Source: Mactromeris polynyma
Lineage: Eukaryota > Mollusca > Bivalvia > Venerida > Mactridae
Assembly: GCA_032209605.1 (NCBI GenBank)
Contig: JASFXZ010000037.1
Span: 4,216,001 to 4,280,000, forward strand
Length of the DNA: 64,000 nt
Reading direction: 5' to 3'
The notes below the pieces were generated by a model. The model ran no database searches. It saw only the letters and a list, made by a program, of their open reading frames with translations, and was not told the DNA's origin. This document shows positions 13,101 through 28,100 of this stretch, piece after piece (the first letter of the stretch is position 1; every line of letters begins with the position of its first letter). The translations under genes and the position numbers were made by a program.

Positions 13101-16100
13101 GTTATATATCACAGTACACTTAACATTAATTTATTCTAGACACTAAACGACACTTTCTAAATTTTCATATAATTTAATACTTTTATCTTAAGATATTGAC
13201 TGCGTTTAATGTTCAATTTTAATTTTTTTAGAGATGTAGGCTTCATTTATAAACCCATGATATGTGAATGAGATACCTCTGTGGCTTCAAGGATAAACAT
13301 TTTCTCACATTTGCTGTTGTAATGAAATTATTGCTGTAATGTATGTCTTTTTTAGTTCGAAAGATTGTATTTAATTTTTTAGAAGTCTGAAGATAACATT
13401 TGGTAGGAAAGTAGCGAACATTTTACATCACTCGCTTTCCTAATCACATAATTCAATTATTTATTAAGTACAGTAATTTTATTTCTCAATTGTGCAAATT
13501 TTAAATTACATTGTTGTTAAAATCTTATTTCTTTTGAAAAAAGTGATCGTATTCAAATAATGGTATCAACTAAATTATACGGTTTATGTCTAACGCAAAA
13601 TTCTGCTGCCAATTTTTTACTATTTGTCCGACCACCACCTGTACAATAAGTGACAGAGATTTCCTAAAAATGTCAAAATTTACCAAATCAAGTAGACATT
13701 TTAATTAAGGAATTGTGTTTAAAGTGTACGTTTGCTTATCTCACAGAAAACGACTGAGGAAAATGCATTTATTCAAATTTATTATGAACAAATAAATTAA
13801 TATCTTGACATTTATGACTAAACTGGAAACAAGTGTCGAGGTATTTTGGACAAAGAAAATATGACGGCTTCCTTGTTAAAATATGTTTTTGATGGTAATT
13901 TTAGAGAAAACTTGTAAAAACACGGAAATAAAGACTTTGTTATTAGCTTTCTGAACAAGGCTTTTTTTTAAAAAAATTATGAAGAATTAATTATCAAATC
14001 TTTAAGTTTGTGTGCGATATTGAACTATTGAGTACCATAAAATGTTGTACTATACATCAGTAAAAGAGAGCATTTTTATTTCATTATTTAATTTGTTTCG
14101 CAGCTAAATCACATTTCTGTTCCATAATGTGGAAATAAAACAATTAAATGGCGGTCTCTGTAATTTTTCTGACTATAAAAATTGATTCTATTCAAAGTTA
14201 ATTAGTTCTGCATCTGTTCAGCCAATATTTACTCTGGATTTTTGTTATACAAGGGAGACAAACCTTGTTGCCCTATTATTGCCAAGGTGGCTGTCTAGTA
14301 GACAAGACTGTATGGATTACTTCCCTTGGATGAAATTTTCTGAATGTTCAGTACGGTATTTATTTATAAATTGCTGTACAATCTTACCTTTCATTATTTA
14401 ATATGCAAGGTTTTATTATTAATTCAGTAATGAAAAATGCTTTCTCTTATAACTGAATAATTAAAATTAAATAACATGATATTTTTGCTTAATTATAGTA
14501 ATAGTAAACTCATTTTGTTGTTCATTTTTATCTAAATAAACATAAAAACAAGTTTTCATACTATTACAACATCGATAAATATGCGTTAACCAAGAATACG
14601 CTGATAATGTTTTCCTCTGTGTTTGTAGAAATAAGAAGTTTGTAATATTGTTTAGTTTAAAAATAAAACTTAACAAGCAGAGATTTTACAATGAATATCC
14701 CTGCTTTAACATTATAAAATAAGAATTTTTGGATCGGTATTTCATTATAATTGTCAGCCCTTTTTTCAGACTTTGGGGAAGTATGGTGGGGCCTTTTGAG
14801 AATGGAAATTTGCATAGTAAAAATAATTTGACTGATGAGAAAATTTTGACAAAATCTGGAGAAAAATATATACTTAACTCTTTGGTGAGTGGGGCTGAAC
14901 ATCGGCCCCAGCTTTGCCATAAAAAAAGGCTGATTGATCATATTAATGATGACCTAGAACACTGGATGCAGCCTGTTCAGATATTTAACTTTCAACTGGG
15001 CCAGACACAGCTTTAAATGTTTCTTGTTTTTGTTAAAATCAATACTTTAAATGATTAAGACCATTTTCAATTAATAATTTTAACAGTAGTACGTTTCAGT
15101 GTATTGTACATTTATACCTTGTATACATACTGTGTAGATGTTTTCAGTAGATGTTTAAACATAACATGATTTTTTCTGCCTCGTCAAAACATTGTAGAGA
15201 AATTATAATATTGTACGAAATAATAAATAATACAACATTATGTATAGAACATGATAAATTTGGTCAGTGTAGTGACGGTTACAACACACCTTTTTCTTTC
15301 ATCGTTCATATTTTGTTTCCTGTTAAATTCCCATTATTTTCTAAAGGTTTAAAAGATTGAAACTATTTTGCTGTATAATGTACGAGTCGTCTAAAAATTT
15401 GTAATCATCCTGAAAGTTGTGTATTTTTCCCGTGGTACTTGATCATCATGGCCTTTTAATTTAGATTCCACCATTACTTTTGATGAGGAAAAAGTTAATT
15501 TCTTTCAGTGTTTATTCTCATTTTAAATGCAAAAACTTATTTATTTATAATAATACCTGCCGGTTGATATTACATAAGTTTGACATTTCGTCAGACCTTA
15601 TTTATGTTAATAATTACAATGTTTTTTCTCAGTTTATCTTTGGGTATACAGTCTGTTTCGTACGTTTTATCTCTGACACTGTTACTTAACTTAAAGTATT
15701 TTACTTGTGCAATAATGGCACAAAAATATATAGCATACATATCTGTACAAAAGTTTTATGAATCTCTTGAACAATACGCCCGACTCCAATTTTGTAGGGA
15801 TAATATCTAAAATTTCAAAATAAGAAAGATATTTAAATCTACTATTTTGCCCACTGCGATTGAGCCCCCTTTTTTGAGAATGACTCGCCAAATTCGAGAG
15901 TCATAAATCTCACGTGTCACAGCGACCACAAAACAAAATCTGTCATGTAAATCTATTGACATGTGATATCAAGTCTGAATTAAGTTTTAGGACCGTTGAA
16001 AAGAAATTGCGAGATATTTTGTCACAGAAAACCAAACCATCGAGGTTAATTATGTTCCATTAATATATATATACTGGTGAGGTGGAATGGAAACTTGCAG

Positions 16101-19100
16101 GATTGTGCAGACGTAAGCCGACGCAAAAAATATTACCATGCATTATGCAGCATATTACCACTTAGTTAATGGATTAAACTTTGTCTCGATTTTCTAATAT
16201 AGGGAGATTATGTGAAGAAGTTCTCTTGTTTATATTTGTAGTTTTGCATATTGATAATTCATTGATAGTCATCAAATTTTGTATAGCACTTACTGTCTCG
16301 AAGTGCCATTGCAGAAATTGGTTTATATTAATTGGCACTGTTTGACTGGTGGCAGTGTAAATTTTGAAATCATAAGACAAGTTTTTTATAATTTTCATTC
16401 TACTTTGGATCCTACCATAATTTTTGCCATTATAAAAAAAAGAAAAAAGATGGGGCAACTCATAAGAGGATAAACAAATTCGTCACCCATACAACATTGT
16501 CCAAATTTGATCTTATTTTTACCCCTCCTCCTCCTAACCCTTCACGTTTTAAAAAAAAGTCTAGAATTAAACAAACTGACTTTATTTGTATTTATTGATT
16601 GTTTGCGGACGTGCTATATTATTGTATAATTTTTTAAAACATTTTTAGCTTGGGTAAGCGAATTTTGTTGTGAGGGATTTTGTCTTCCTATTAAAGTGTT
16701 TTGAGGGGGCATTTTGTGTACGCAAAATTGAAAGGTAGGGATCATTGTCTGTAATGAATAATTTACTGATACAACGCAGCTATCAACATTTACTGATACA
16801 ACACAGCTATCAACATTTTAAATAATTGTTGTACATTTTACAGAAAAAATACTCCACATATAAAAAGGTGGATTATATTAGAATATAAATCATACTGATT
16901 TCTCTCTTGTGTTGAATTCATGTCTTCCATGTATTTAATTCTTAGAGCGGTATAATTTGCCTACAATGGTTATTAATAAAAAAAAACCATTTATTATTAT
17001 GTTCACCAACTTATTTCTGATACAATTATTTACTTGACTTTTTTCCACAGATGATCCATGACATATTTGCCAATACATTGAGTTTCATTTCACAAAAAAA
17101 ATGGTGGAGACTAAGAATTTCAATGAGTCGTTATCTTATTAAATGTTAATACTTAATAATTATTAAAAAGATAAATATACTTTCTGGAACGTTACTGTAA
17201 GGTCATCAGGTAAAAATGATTTAATTTGATATTGTCAGTATTCCATTTTTTCAAAAGTTTATTATTCTTCATGATTTAGTATTCAATTACATGAATTGGT
17301 TAGTTTTAACTTATAGATAAAAGTTTAACTATTATGAACTGCATGTAAGATACAAAAAGTTATAAATAAAATTATGCTACATTTTTACCCTCGCTGAGTG
17401 CCATTTCAAATATGATAAAAATACAATAAAGTAAATTAACAGTGCACCACACGGATGATTATTATTGGTTTTATTCTAATCCTTAATTTATTGTTGAGAA
17501 AAATTCTATAAAGTTCCACCAAAATAAAATATTGGAATATGGCAGTTTCGAGTAAAAATTGTTGTATGTTTTCTACCAATAATTCATGCAGAAATAACAA
17601 TAACGCCACCTACTCTTCCTTCCTGTAAATCGTTCATAAATAAGCATGAATGTATTGAAGCAAAATAAATCGTGGACCTGTTATACCCATTTAGTATCTC
17701 ATTTTTCGTTGCATGTCATATCTCTCTCCTCAATGCTGTGGAATGATAGCGCTTGCTTTGTGTATGTGTCAGATAATATTACTGCTATGAAATTCTCGTG
17801 TGGAATTCTCTGACAGTCTGGCCCCAATTCATCCCTAATCACAGCCAATCAGTGTCCAAGGGCTATCTCTTGTACAATAATAAACTTACTTGTGGAGGGA
17901 AGCCCGGGTCCTGTGTGTTTTGTTCCGTTATTGTAAAGTCGTCTGCCAGCCCCAGTAGTTTTGTGTGTGTGAGCTATCAATCTGTCAAGTGTCATGGCGT
18001 TAAACCTGACATGATATATGAGTTAGGCAGGCACTAAACAGGGTCAACCAACTAGTTATTAAATGGGCGATAATAGAATCTGAAAATACCGCCACTAGTA
18101 CTAGTAAAATGAACACACTTGTGGCTCAAAAATTACATTCCGTGAATCGGTGATCAATTTAACAGTAGAGTTATTAAAGCCAAGAGTAGTTAGCTCAGGT
18201 GTATTGGTTTAACACTACCTCTGTGTCGCCCTATCTGCCGTGTGTTTATGAATGGATTGTATAGTACTTTCATTTTACATTGGGACAAGACAAATTGTCC
18301 ATAGGAATACCTTCAGTATATGGACAGACAAGCATGTGATTGGACATTTTATACTGATTCACTTAATTGTCATAATTTTTTAAAATAAATTCTGGTGTTG
18401 TGCTAAACTGTTCTCTATTTAATTGGATTAAGTGGAATCGACCAATCGTTGTCCAGTATTGGAGTTATACATATTTGCTTTAGGTTGGATAAAAGCTGTC
18501 CAACATCATTCATACATTGAAGTCTGTGACAGATTCCAAAAGAGGAAAAAATATTAACTCAAATTGTTGAAATTGTGAAATCAATTATCATAGCGATACG
18601 TTAATGGACGGTGTTTGCTACCTTTGACATTTGACAGTAATACGTGCTAATCACTTACCTGGCCCTACCTGCGATAGGTGCAAACACATTTTGACACGAT
18701 TCTGATGAGGACAGCAAATTATTGACTGTCATTCTAATGGCTACCCATTAGTGTCTCGTGAAATGTTCTTATGTTGCAGATGACAGTGTAAATTTTGTTA
18801 AAATAGGTGTAACAGTTGTTAAAGGACTCACGAGAAAAGCGTAGTCATGTACTACCGGACACTACATTTGTAATTCCGTGTTAAACTGATATTTCTACAT
18901 AAAAAATCCAATTCTAGTGATGTGGACCATTATTTCAGTATGAACATAGTTTTTGTAACAATACTTCGTAAACATGTGGGATTCTTTAACCAAAACGTCT
19001 GCCGGTGTGGCAGGCTGCAAGGAATGTGAGGCCGCCGCAACCGGTTGTCGGTCAGGTTGTAGTTCGGCTCCTGTTACTGTTGAACGAGATAGGGACTGGT

Positions 19101-22100
19101 TGTGGATTAGGACCAAAATGCCCGTGTGTATTTGGCCCGAGACGTGTTTGTTAGGTTGTAGTACCTCGCTACATGAACACTTGGTAAGTCCCTCTCTCAT
19201 TGTTAAATATGGACGGGATTTTTCGTTTTTGCTGACCCTTCTTGTTCTGCTGTCTTGATTTGTCTTCGTGAATATATTTGGTGTACTCGGCTTACAACTC
19301 AGAATTCGTGCTGGTCCTGGATTGTGGTAGTTTTTAAAGCCTATGTGGTTATATATTTTGCCTTTCGTGTTTTTCCATTTATTTATCATTTATATGACAT
19401 GTTTTGTGTGAAAGTTATTCATAAAAAAATGCCGTAATATTACAAAAGGAAGAATAAATAATAGGTATGCTTTATGAAAGTGCGTGTCTATAATACGACT
19501 TCCAGAATGGAATTTCAGAAAAATATTACACAGGCTACACTTTTTGATATTATCAATGTTCAAATGTTTATTATAATTACATTGAACCGTACGTGTGTAT
19601 ATAAGGAGCTTTTTTGTACAATATGAGTAGTAGAATAATTAAGTTAGATTCGTTAAATAAGTTTTAGAATTTTTGTTATTAATTGTGATCATTTTGTATG
19701 CTTAAAAAAGGCAAAACATTTCATTTTCTGTGTATTTGATTTTATCATATAATTGTGCTTTTTTACATAATTTATACTGGTATAAATCCAATTTTAATTT
19801 GAACATCCATTAATTATGTAACAATTTTAAAACCTGCAAAATGAAAATCAGGCCATCTACCTCTCTTTTATTATATTTGTGTAATGATTTACAGTTTTTT
19901 ATGTCATTTTATGTTACGTGTTCCCTAAAACAATTTGGCTCGAGTTTGTTGTCCTAAAAGAGAGAGAATAAGTTGCTACAGGGTTAACACCACATACAAC
20001 AGACAGTGCCTCTAAGTTACATACAAATTTGGATTCTGCTAAAGGCTTTATTTATTCTGAAAATCGGTTCTTGAGCCTTCATAGTATATGCAGGGGCCAG
20101 AAAGAATATTGAACGGCCCCAGAAGACAAACGTTCTTCAGATGCTGGTCATATATTCAACAGAGCAGCAAATACAGAAAATGAACTCGAAGATGAGCTGA
20201 AGCAACTAGAAACAATCTGTACATGAGGTGGGGTACTATAATATATTGTATTTACACGTTGTTATTTTAACATACCAGCCGCAGAGCATACATTAAAATG
20301 TATTTTAAAAATGAATGAAGAAATTCAGCAGGAAATGCCACATTCTACATGCCCGGTCACCCTGAAAGCACTTAGATTATTTACTAGAGAAATCAGATCT
20401 AGATGACCATCGTGAACAAATCCTTGCGCATAAATCAGACAATGTTTCTAGAGCCTGAACTACAGCTGGTCAAGGCTTGGAACAAAAAAAGTCAGTGATC
20501 AAAATATGACTGTGTTCTTCAGGAACAAAGATTAATCTTGCATAATTTATGGTTTTGTCAGTGAAAATATAAATATTTTAAGGAAAATGTTTTCGTCTAC
20601 TTACATGATTTACACATTTTTTGCATCAGGAGTCTCTGCATGATCTAATGTTCTTGTATTATGATCGGTAAAGTCTGGTTTAGAATCTTGACTTAAAATG
20701 TTGACTTGATTTCCTAGACTAAATATTTCAATCAGTCTGATTCATGCCCTCTGATTGGGAAAAGGAACAAATTTACAGCATGTTAAGTGTGTAGTAGAAA
20801 AACAACATTCCTCAAAACTTGGAAAGTTTAATAGTATTAAGCATTTTCTCTATTGTACATTTGTATCACACTGAATTGAACAAAGGGAAGATCGTTCTAT
20901 GTCTTCGGATTGTCGTATGACTTTGAATATATTTTACGTCCCATAATTTTCATGTTGCTGAAGGGTTTTACCTGGATCTGTTAAAAATATATTGGAATAT
21001 CTTTCGCTCGAACTTGTACCGTTTAGCTAAATTGTTTCAAGTATGGATTGTTCTAATCTTCCGGATACTATAAATATACAGGTGTTTAAATTATAAATCA
21101 GGCACATTCATATTTACATGTAAATGACAATAATGCATATTTAATCAGGCTTGTGTAAATTGAAACTCATAGGAAATGAAAATTAAAATATTCCAGACAA
21201 AACAAAAGCATGAGTTAACTTATTAATTCATGGGGCATCATTGTATTTGACACAATTCGTACCGAGGCATCTTTACGTCCACAAAGTGCATTCACTCCAG
21301 AGACTCGTTATTCAGCGTGAAAATGAATTTGATCTGCATGTGTGAATTACTGTTAATATTTTATAATCAGCAGACTGCATATTTGTTAAAAGTCCATCTA
21401 GTTACCGGTACATTGTATTGAGAAGTATGCTGGGACCATAAAGTCCGGTCATGTCAACAAAGGTGTTCAAACCAAGTGATTTCCTGTGAACGCGAGTCCA
21501 CCTCGTTTGCTCTTGGAAGTTACCGCACATGCAGAATAACAGATATTGATATCTGCATACTATATAATTGCTGTACATCTGCACTGAACCAGTTGTATTT
21601 TAATTTTTTAAATATAATTCAAACTAGTCATAGAATGTCTTTTTTGTCTTGTGTGTTGTTGTAGCTTGGTCGTCCTCAGTGTCTGCGATTGTGTCCACCA
21701 CATCTTGTCCCTTTGTGTTAAGCTCAGTGTCTGTGAGTCTGTTTTACGGGAGCATCTATTATCCTCTTGCAATGCTATTGTCTCTCCCTCTCTGGCTTAT
21801 ATAATATGCAAATAAATTGTTAATATCTGGGTGTTTAGAAGGAATTAACATGCAGTTTGTATTGCCCAAATATTAAATGATGAATGAATGTTTTTTTTCT
21901 CTGTTTTCTTAACATTGTTCTGTGGGTGGGATAGTTCTAGTAGAAACTGAACTGTAGATGACAGAATCAACATTTTGGGAGAATAATTAATCATTAGATA
22001 AGTAAATGAAATGGAGTAGCCATTAATTACCTCTCTTGTCAGATGCCATGTTAATGTATCAGCGTGGCATTGGTCAATTCTGCTGGTAACTGTAAATCCA

Positions 22101-25100
22101 TGACAGCTTGTGTATGGTAGGCGGCTCAGAGATGTGATAAACGGTGTTAGAATGCTTTTCAATTCTCCAATGTTATATTTATTTTGAAAGATAAAATAAT
22201 TATGTTGAATTGGAAAGTCAATTATATTTATACTTATTCAAAATTTAATCAAGTTTGAATTCTTGGTTTTAATCTATTGCACACATTTTTGTCCCATTGG
22301 CTTATTTATGATAATGTTGATTTATAATGTTTTATGAAGTAATTTTGAAAAAAAATGGACAAAAATTCTGTCTTGAACTTCAATAGTTAAGATATTACAT
22401 TTGTCGGATTTGGTGAAATAGTGACAACACAAATGATTCTGCTTCTCTTGAGATATAAACATTTAACAAAACATACTGTTTGAGAAAAAAGTTGTGAAGA
22501 TAAGACAATAAGCATCAAATTCTAAGATTTTGTAACAATTGTTCATTATTGTGAATGTAAATTTTTGCTATTTCGTTTAATTATCAAATCTTATCTTAAC
22601 ACGATGTTTATTCATATTGTTTTGCTGTTCAAACACAAAAAAAGACCGCAAAAATCTTGACTGAATTTTGTTTGTTGGAAACTGAAAAAAACCTACATTT
22701 TATAGAAATAGAAGGTGATAACTTAAGAGTGGAGAAAAAACTTGGAGCAACATGTGGTATTGTTGTATCTTCATTAAATTATATCATAGTTGACATTAAG
22801 TACTTTTTGACACTTTTATAAAGTCAACAACTATGTTATCATTATGTTGTTAGTTGATAGACTGACTTAAAGTAATGACTACAATCTTTGGGGATCGGCT
22901 TTTGTATGTAAAACACGTTGTTTGATAGTGTCACTGTACCTATCGGCTAACAGTTGATGAGACTTTGTTAAATAATTGAACACAAAAATTAATACTCGTG
23001 GCAGGGATTTCCCTGATGCAGAGTCCCGACTCCCTTTTCTTTCTGGGGACTCCTATTTTCAACTTACTGTGCATCCCTGAGATCCCTTTAATAAATTTCT
23101 GTCAAGTATAAACTGCATATCTGGGATCCTACAAATTTAATAAGGACCCTCAATTTATCCAACACGAGGGTCCAAGGACCTCTATCCTAGGGAAAACCCT
23201 GTTATGGTCTCTTCTTTGTTGACTTGGAAATGATGTAAAAAATGTGTTTTAATTTGAAGAAACTTGAAATAGTTATTCACAGAATCTAAATTATATTCCA
23301 TTGTGTTAAAGTCCTTAATGTAACACAAGTTTTGATTTGTGGAAGATCCGGTTGATAAACCAGACATTTTGTATGAAACTTAGAATTTATGCCCGACTTG
23401 TTCAAATGACTAACATTTGCCTGTGCTATAATTTGATTCCTTATGAGACATTTCAGTAGAAATTGGATTTTTTATGACTGGAAATATCAGATAGCATACA
23501 ACTTGTATTTGATGAAAAACTGGTGACTTGTTGAAACTTGATATGAGTCTCACATCAGGCTGGTCAATGATCAATTTGAAAATTAATGCCACCGTTGTTC
23601 CAAATGTATTTGGGACATTCCCGTGAGATTCGTAACTTACATATAAAAGGATAATTATCAGGATACCTGTCATCACATGTAATGTCATATTTATCAAAAT
23701 ACTTTTTATTTGCATTTTGAAAGAGCATTAATTCATCAGGCATGATTACACTATTGTCAGATTGTCCCCCCAACCATTAGCAGGTCCCTAACAATGCCGG
23801 GGAGTTGTCATTAGACGTAATTGCCTGCCAATGCATGGCATGGTTTTAGTTTCATTCGGGATTCTTATGGGTGTCATTTAATGAAATGATACCCCGATGT
23901 CGAGACATAACCAGCTTGTCATACGTTTCCTAATTCATCATTTAATGGATTATGTTTCACAATTTCTTGTTTTCGACCATGCTGCCTGGTCCTGTAATGT
24001 TAATTATTGATATATAACTTTTGTTTGTTTCCTTGTATGTAGTTGTTCAAATTGTTACAATTTTATGCTTGTGTCAGAAAGTGATTTATTCACTTGATTT
24101 TATTTTGAAACAAATATATATGGATAATTTGTGGTAATAATCGTTCTTGCCTCGACCTTAAAATTTGCAATTTATATATTTCGAGAAACACTAACCTCGG
24201 GGTCGCATTAGGTCATCAATAAATAAAGAAAATTCTGTGTTTGTTCATTCGTTAAAGATCTGGTTTAAGTTTTAACCTCCAACTCAAAACCCTCGTAAAC
24301 CGCCAATGGTGAATAGTGTATCTGGCGACTATCTTTGTGTGTATTAACATGTAGCGTTACCCCTGTTCATACTGAATTTGATAGACGTGTGTCACATTGG
24401 ACTAGTCCAATATTGTAGGTTGAGTAGCTAGGCTCAGGTAATCAGCTTATCTTTCTGTGCTTGTGCAAGGTAATTCCTTGCTATTGAAACAGATTGGCTA
24501 TGCTGGGAAGAAATTAATTAGTTGACTTTTAATAAATACCTAGGTGAGACAATTAAAGCAGGTAGATATGTAATTGTAGTACATATTTCTCTGCACACCC
24601 CCTATAAAGGCATAGGCCAAGTGCCAGGCAAGTTTCATTTTTGTCATGCTCTTTGGATCTGACACCTTACATCAATATCTTAAACCTCTCATGATTAATG
24701 CCTATCTAGACTGAAAAAGTGAATATTTTGTAAAAGAAGACCATTTCAAATTGAGTTTAAATCAACATAACATTAAAATTCAAAAGTACTATTCTAGTGC
24801 ATTCCCTCTCCATTGTGATCTGTACTTGAATTGCATAATGTGGATGCGAGTACCTGGCAGACGTTGGGGGAGGGCGATGTTATTATCAATGCATGGTGAT
24901 TAAAAAATTATACTAGTCCATTCTGATTGTGAATCGAAGAGTTCTGGGAAAAAATTGTATGATGTGTCAAATATTATATCTTACTATTATCAGTACAATA
25001 TTTATTATTGTATCTTAAATGATTGTAGGACCAAACAAATTTTTAAATAAAAATAGATAACATTCGAATTTTTTTGATTGAAAATATTTATAGTTGCTAG

Positions 25101-28100
25101 ACAGGAGAAACATGTTTGAGATTGAAAAAAACACTTGTTGACATAAAAATTGTACTCTTCTGTCTGAACAGACTGTCGGAAATTGATCTGTTTCCCATAT
25201 GTGTGGGGGGTTCTATTAACGGATCTCAGTTACATAGATTATTTAATGGGTACCATTTACTACCTCTGGCAGTGCTGTGTACTCGGTGTAGTGCACCAGT
25301 TTTATACAGTCATTAAAGTGTCAAGAAGTAATTTCATTACCCCTGGTGCTGACATAGGAAATAAGATCACCAGATTTTGAATCAGTTTTCCTGTTATTGA
25401 AGGTTTTTTTTAAACTGGAATGAAAAACATAGTGTTTTATCTGCAGATTAGATTGCCTGGTCACGACATTTGCATCATGTGATGATTTTGTAGATGATGG
25501 TATAGTGATATTATTACACAATTTTAACAGAGTGTTGTTGCAAATAGTTACTGATAATGATATAGCTGTATCCATTATACATTATATAAACATTGTATAC
25601 TGCATGTACATGAATTTTTTTTTCTCTCCATTTTACTGCCGAATTAAGGCGAAAGTCTCCACTTTTTTACTGACTTTTTTTACCATCCTGAAAAGAGCAC
25701 TTTGAGATGAAAAGGGAAAAGTTATAATGCATTCAGCAAAAGCAGGAAATTAAAACATTTATAAGTAAAATAACCATGCTCTTATTTTCCCAAACTTGGG
25801 ACTTATCGCGCATTTTATTTTCCCAATTGAAAAGGCACAGGCAGTAAAATTATTTTTAAAAAAATCACTGTATTGTAATACACAAGCACGCAGCTAAAAA
25901 AATAAGACTTTATGAATTTGATGGAAACAAATGTTACAAATTGGCAGTTCTCCCCTGCAGTCATTAGTGGTTGGCCCCTTTTATGGATTGAATTATTGCC
26001 CCATAGTTCAGAAAGACAATAAGGTGACTCCTTTTGTTAAACAGCTTTTCATACCACATTTTTCATTGCTGCTAATTTGTATTATCTTTAAAGTCATCGC
26101 ACTTCTCTGACCCAAAAACTGGTTGTGAAAAAATACCAAATCTGATGAAAATTCTTGTTACAATACCTGAATTTAAAGCCACAGAAATTCTATAACCATT
26201 GTCATTGCTCCATAAGTATTTATTTTTATAGTGTAACAGTTGTGTGTTGAGTGTGTTCACAGCAATGAATGGTTAATTGTGATAAATGTAGGACTTTATC
26301 TACTAATAGCGTGTTTAGAGCAATCAAGTGTATGATACGGTTAGAGACAATGTGGATTATCCCAGGTTTAATTACCTGATTAGAGCACTGATCCTATCAT
26401 CGTTTTGTGTCATAGGACACATCGTGATCTACCTTGATCCACCGTGATCTACCGCAGTCAGTTACCACCCTGACTACCATATTGTCTGTGACTTGTGTAA
26501 ACAATAGACTCATCATTTACTTATTTGATATTTAAATAAAAGAATATGACTGTGTTGTTTTCTATACCAGTAATTTTTACCTAATTCTAATTTTGAAATA
26601 TAGGCGTAAATTGTCCTCTTTAATTTCCTGATAGTCAACAAGTCTAGCCCGTTGATATACTCTCTTCCCCAGATCCGTACGCAAATCTGAATTCAAGTTA
26701 CTGACCAATCATTTGCCACGTACCTGAAGGAACTTGGTGTTTTGTTTTGATTCCAGTGTTTAGAGAAAGCTTAAATTGCGCTGTAAAATGCATGGGAAAG
26801 TTTGGAAGTGTTTTGAACTGAATTTATTTAATTTTATTGGTGTTAGAATTTTGGTAAATAAAGACCTTAATTATCTGTCATAACTCAATACTCCACTGAA
26901 TATTAGCAGTTTTTTGTGGCTGAAATTTTACATTGACTTCCTTATCTGCCCGCAGCAAATTTTCATTGTACATGTATTTAATCATTAATTGTTGAAATTT
27001 ATTACCTTTGTCAGTTTTATTTTATATTTAATTATTCATTGCCAAGAAATTATTTTATTAAATTCATTATTGTGTTGTATAATAATTTTGCTACTATTTT
27101 GTTCTGCCTTGTATTAATAAGGCATTGTAAACCAAGTTGGCAAGTCATTCGTCTCTTTCAACCACTAAATCTTCACTGTATAGAATAATGATTTTATTTG
27201 AAATAAAACCCAACCAAAATTCACTTTACACTGAAGTATGTATCTCTTTTAATACAGAAGAGACAGGATAGGTACTTCATTGCATATTTTAATTTCATTC
27301 AAACTTATTATTTAGGATTTCATGGATGATACATATGACTTATTATATTTTTATTCTTAGTTGAATGGTTTTTGAAACTATAAAATACCGTTTTCTAGTA
27401 TTTTAGCTACACTTGGTGTCGCAGAAATTAGATTCACAACAGTGTGGACATCATTCTATAGAAAACTGATGACTGTTTTGTAAGGAGGCATTAAATAAGA
27501 TATTTATTTTATATTTTCAGGGGAGCAAGGCTCCAATGTTACAGTCGCCCCTCGGTGTAATGATGGGATATAACAGTGAACCGCCTTTTACATCACCCCC
27601 TCCAGCACATATGGGCATTCCACCAGTAACGATAGACCCCAAAACAGGTAAAAAAATCCCTAATACGTCTCCATCGATAATTGTGGCACTTTAATGATGA
27701 AGGATAGTTATCATATTTAGTGTTTTCACAGCAGTTAATGCTTCACACAATATTTTTGTGTATATTCACATTTTTTCTGGTTGGGAGGATATTGAACAGA
27801 ATTTTTGCTGTTTTTATATGGGAATCTCAAAGTATCATGCACATGGCTCAAAGTAGGTTCTCTGAAATTACACATTTGTTTTGTTATATATTATAAGGAA
27901 TCAAACACAATTTTGTGCTTATCTGAGTCGAACTTTACCTGTCCCAGAGTTTGTGTTAGTGCTTTTGTCGCTATTTTATGTCTTGTTTTTTTTTTAAAGT
28001 TTTCAACCCAATTGAATAAAATTGTTGGAATTTAGTAATATATATTTCTTTAAATCAGATGCTTTTAAGTCCTAGTCTAAAGATGCATTTTATGATCTGC

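Noticed and set aside
14729..15016. 95-codon + strand open frame
   Set aside because: No splice-bounded structure, no recognised family, and an overlapping minus-strand frame of similar length.
18895..19389. 164-codon minus-strand open frame
   Set aside because: It overlaps the CpG-rich + strand candidate exon and shows no domain; treated as its antisense shadow.
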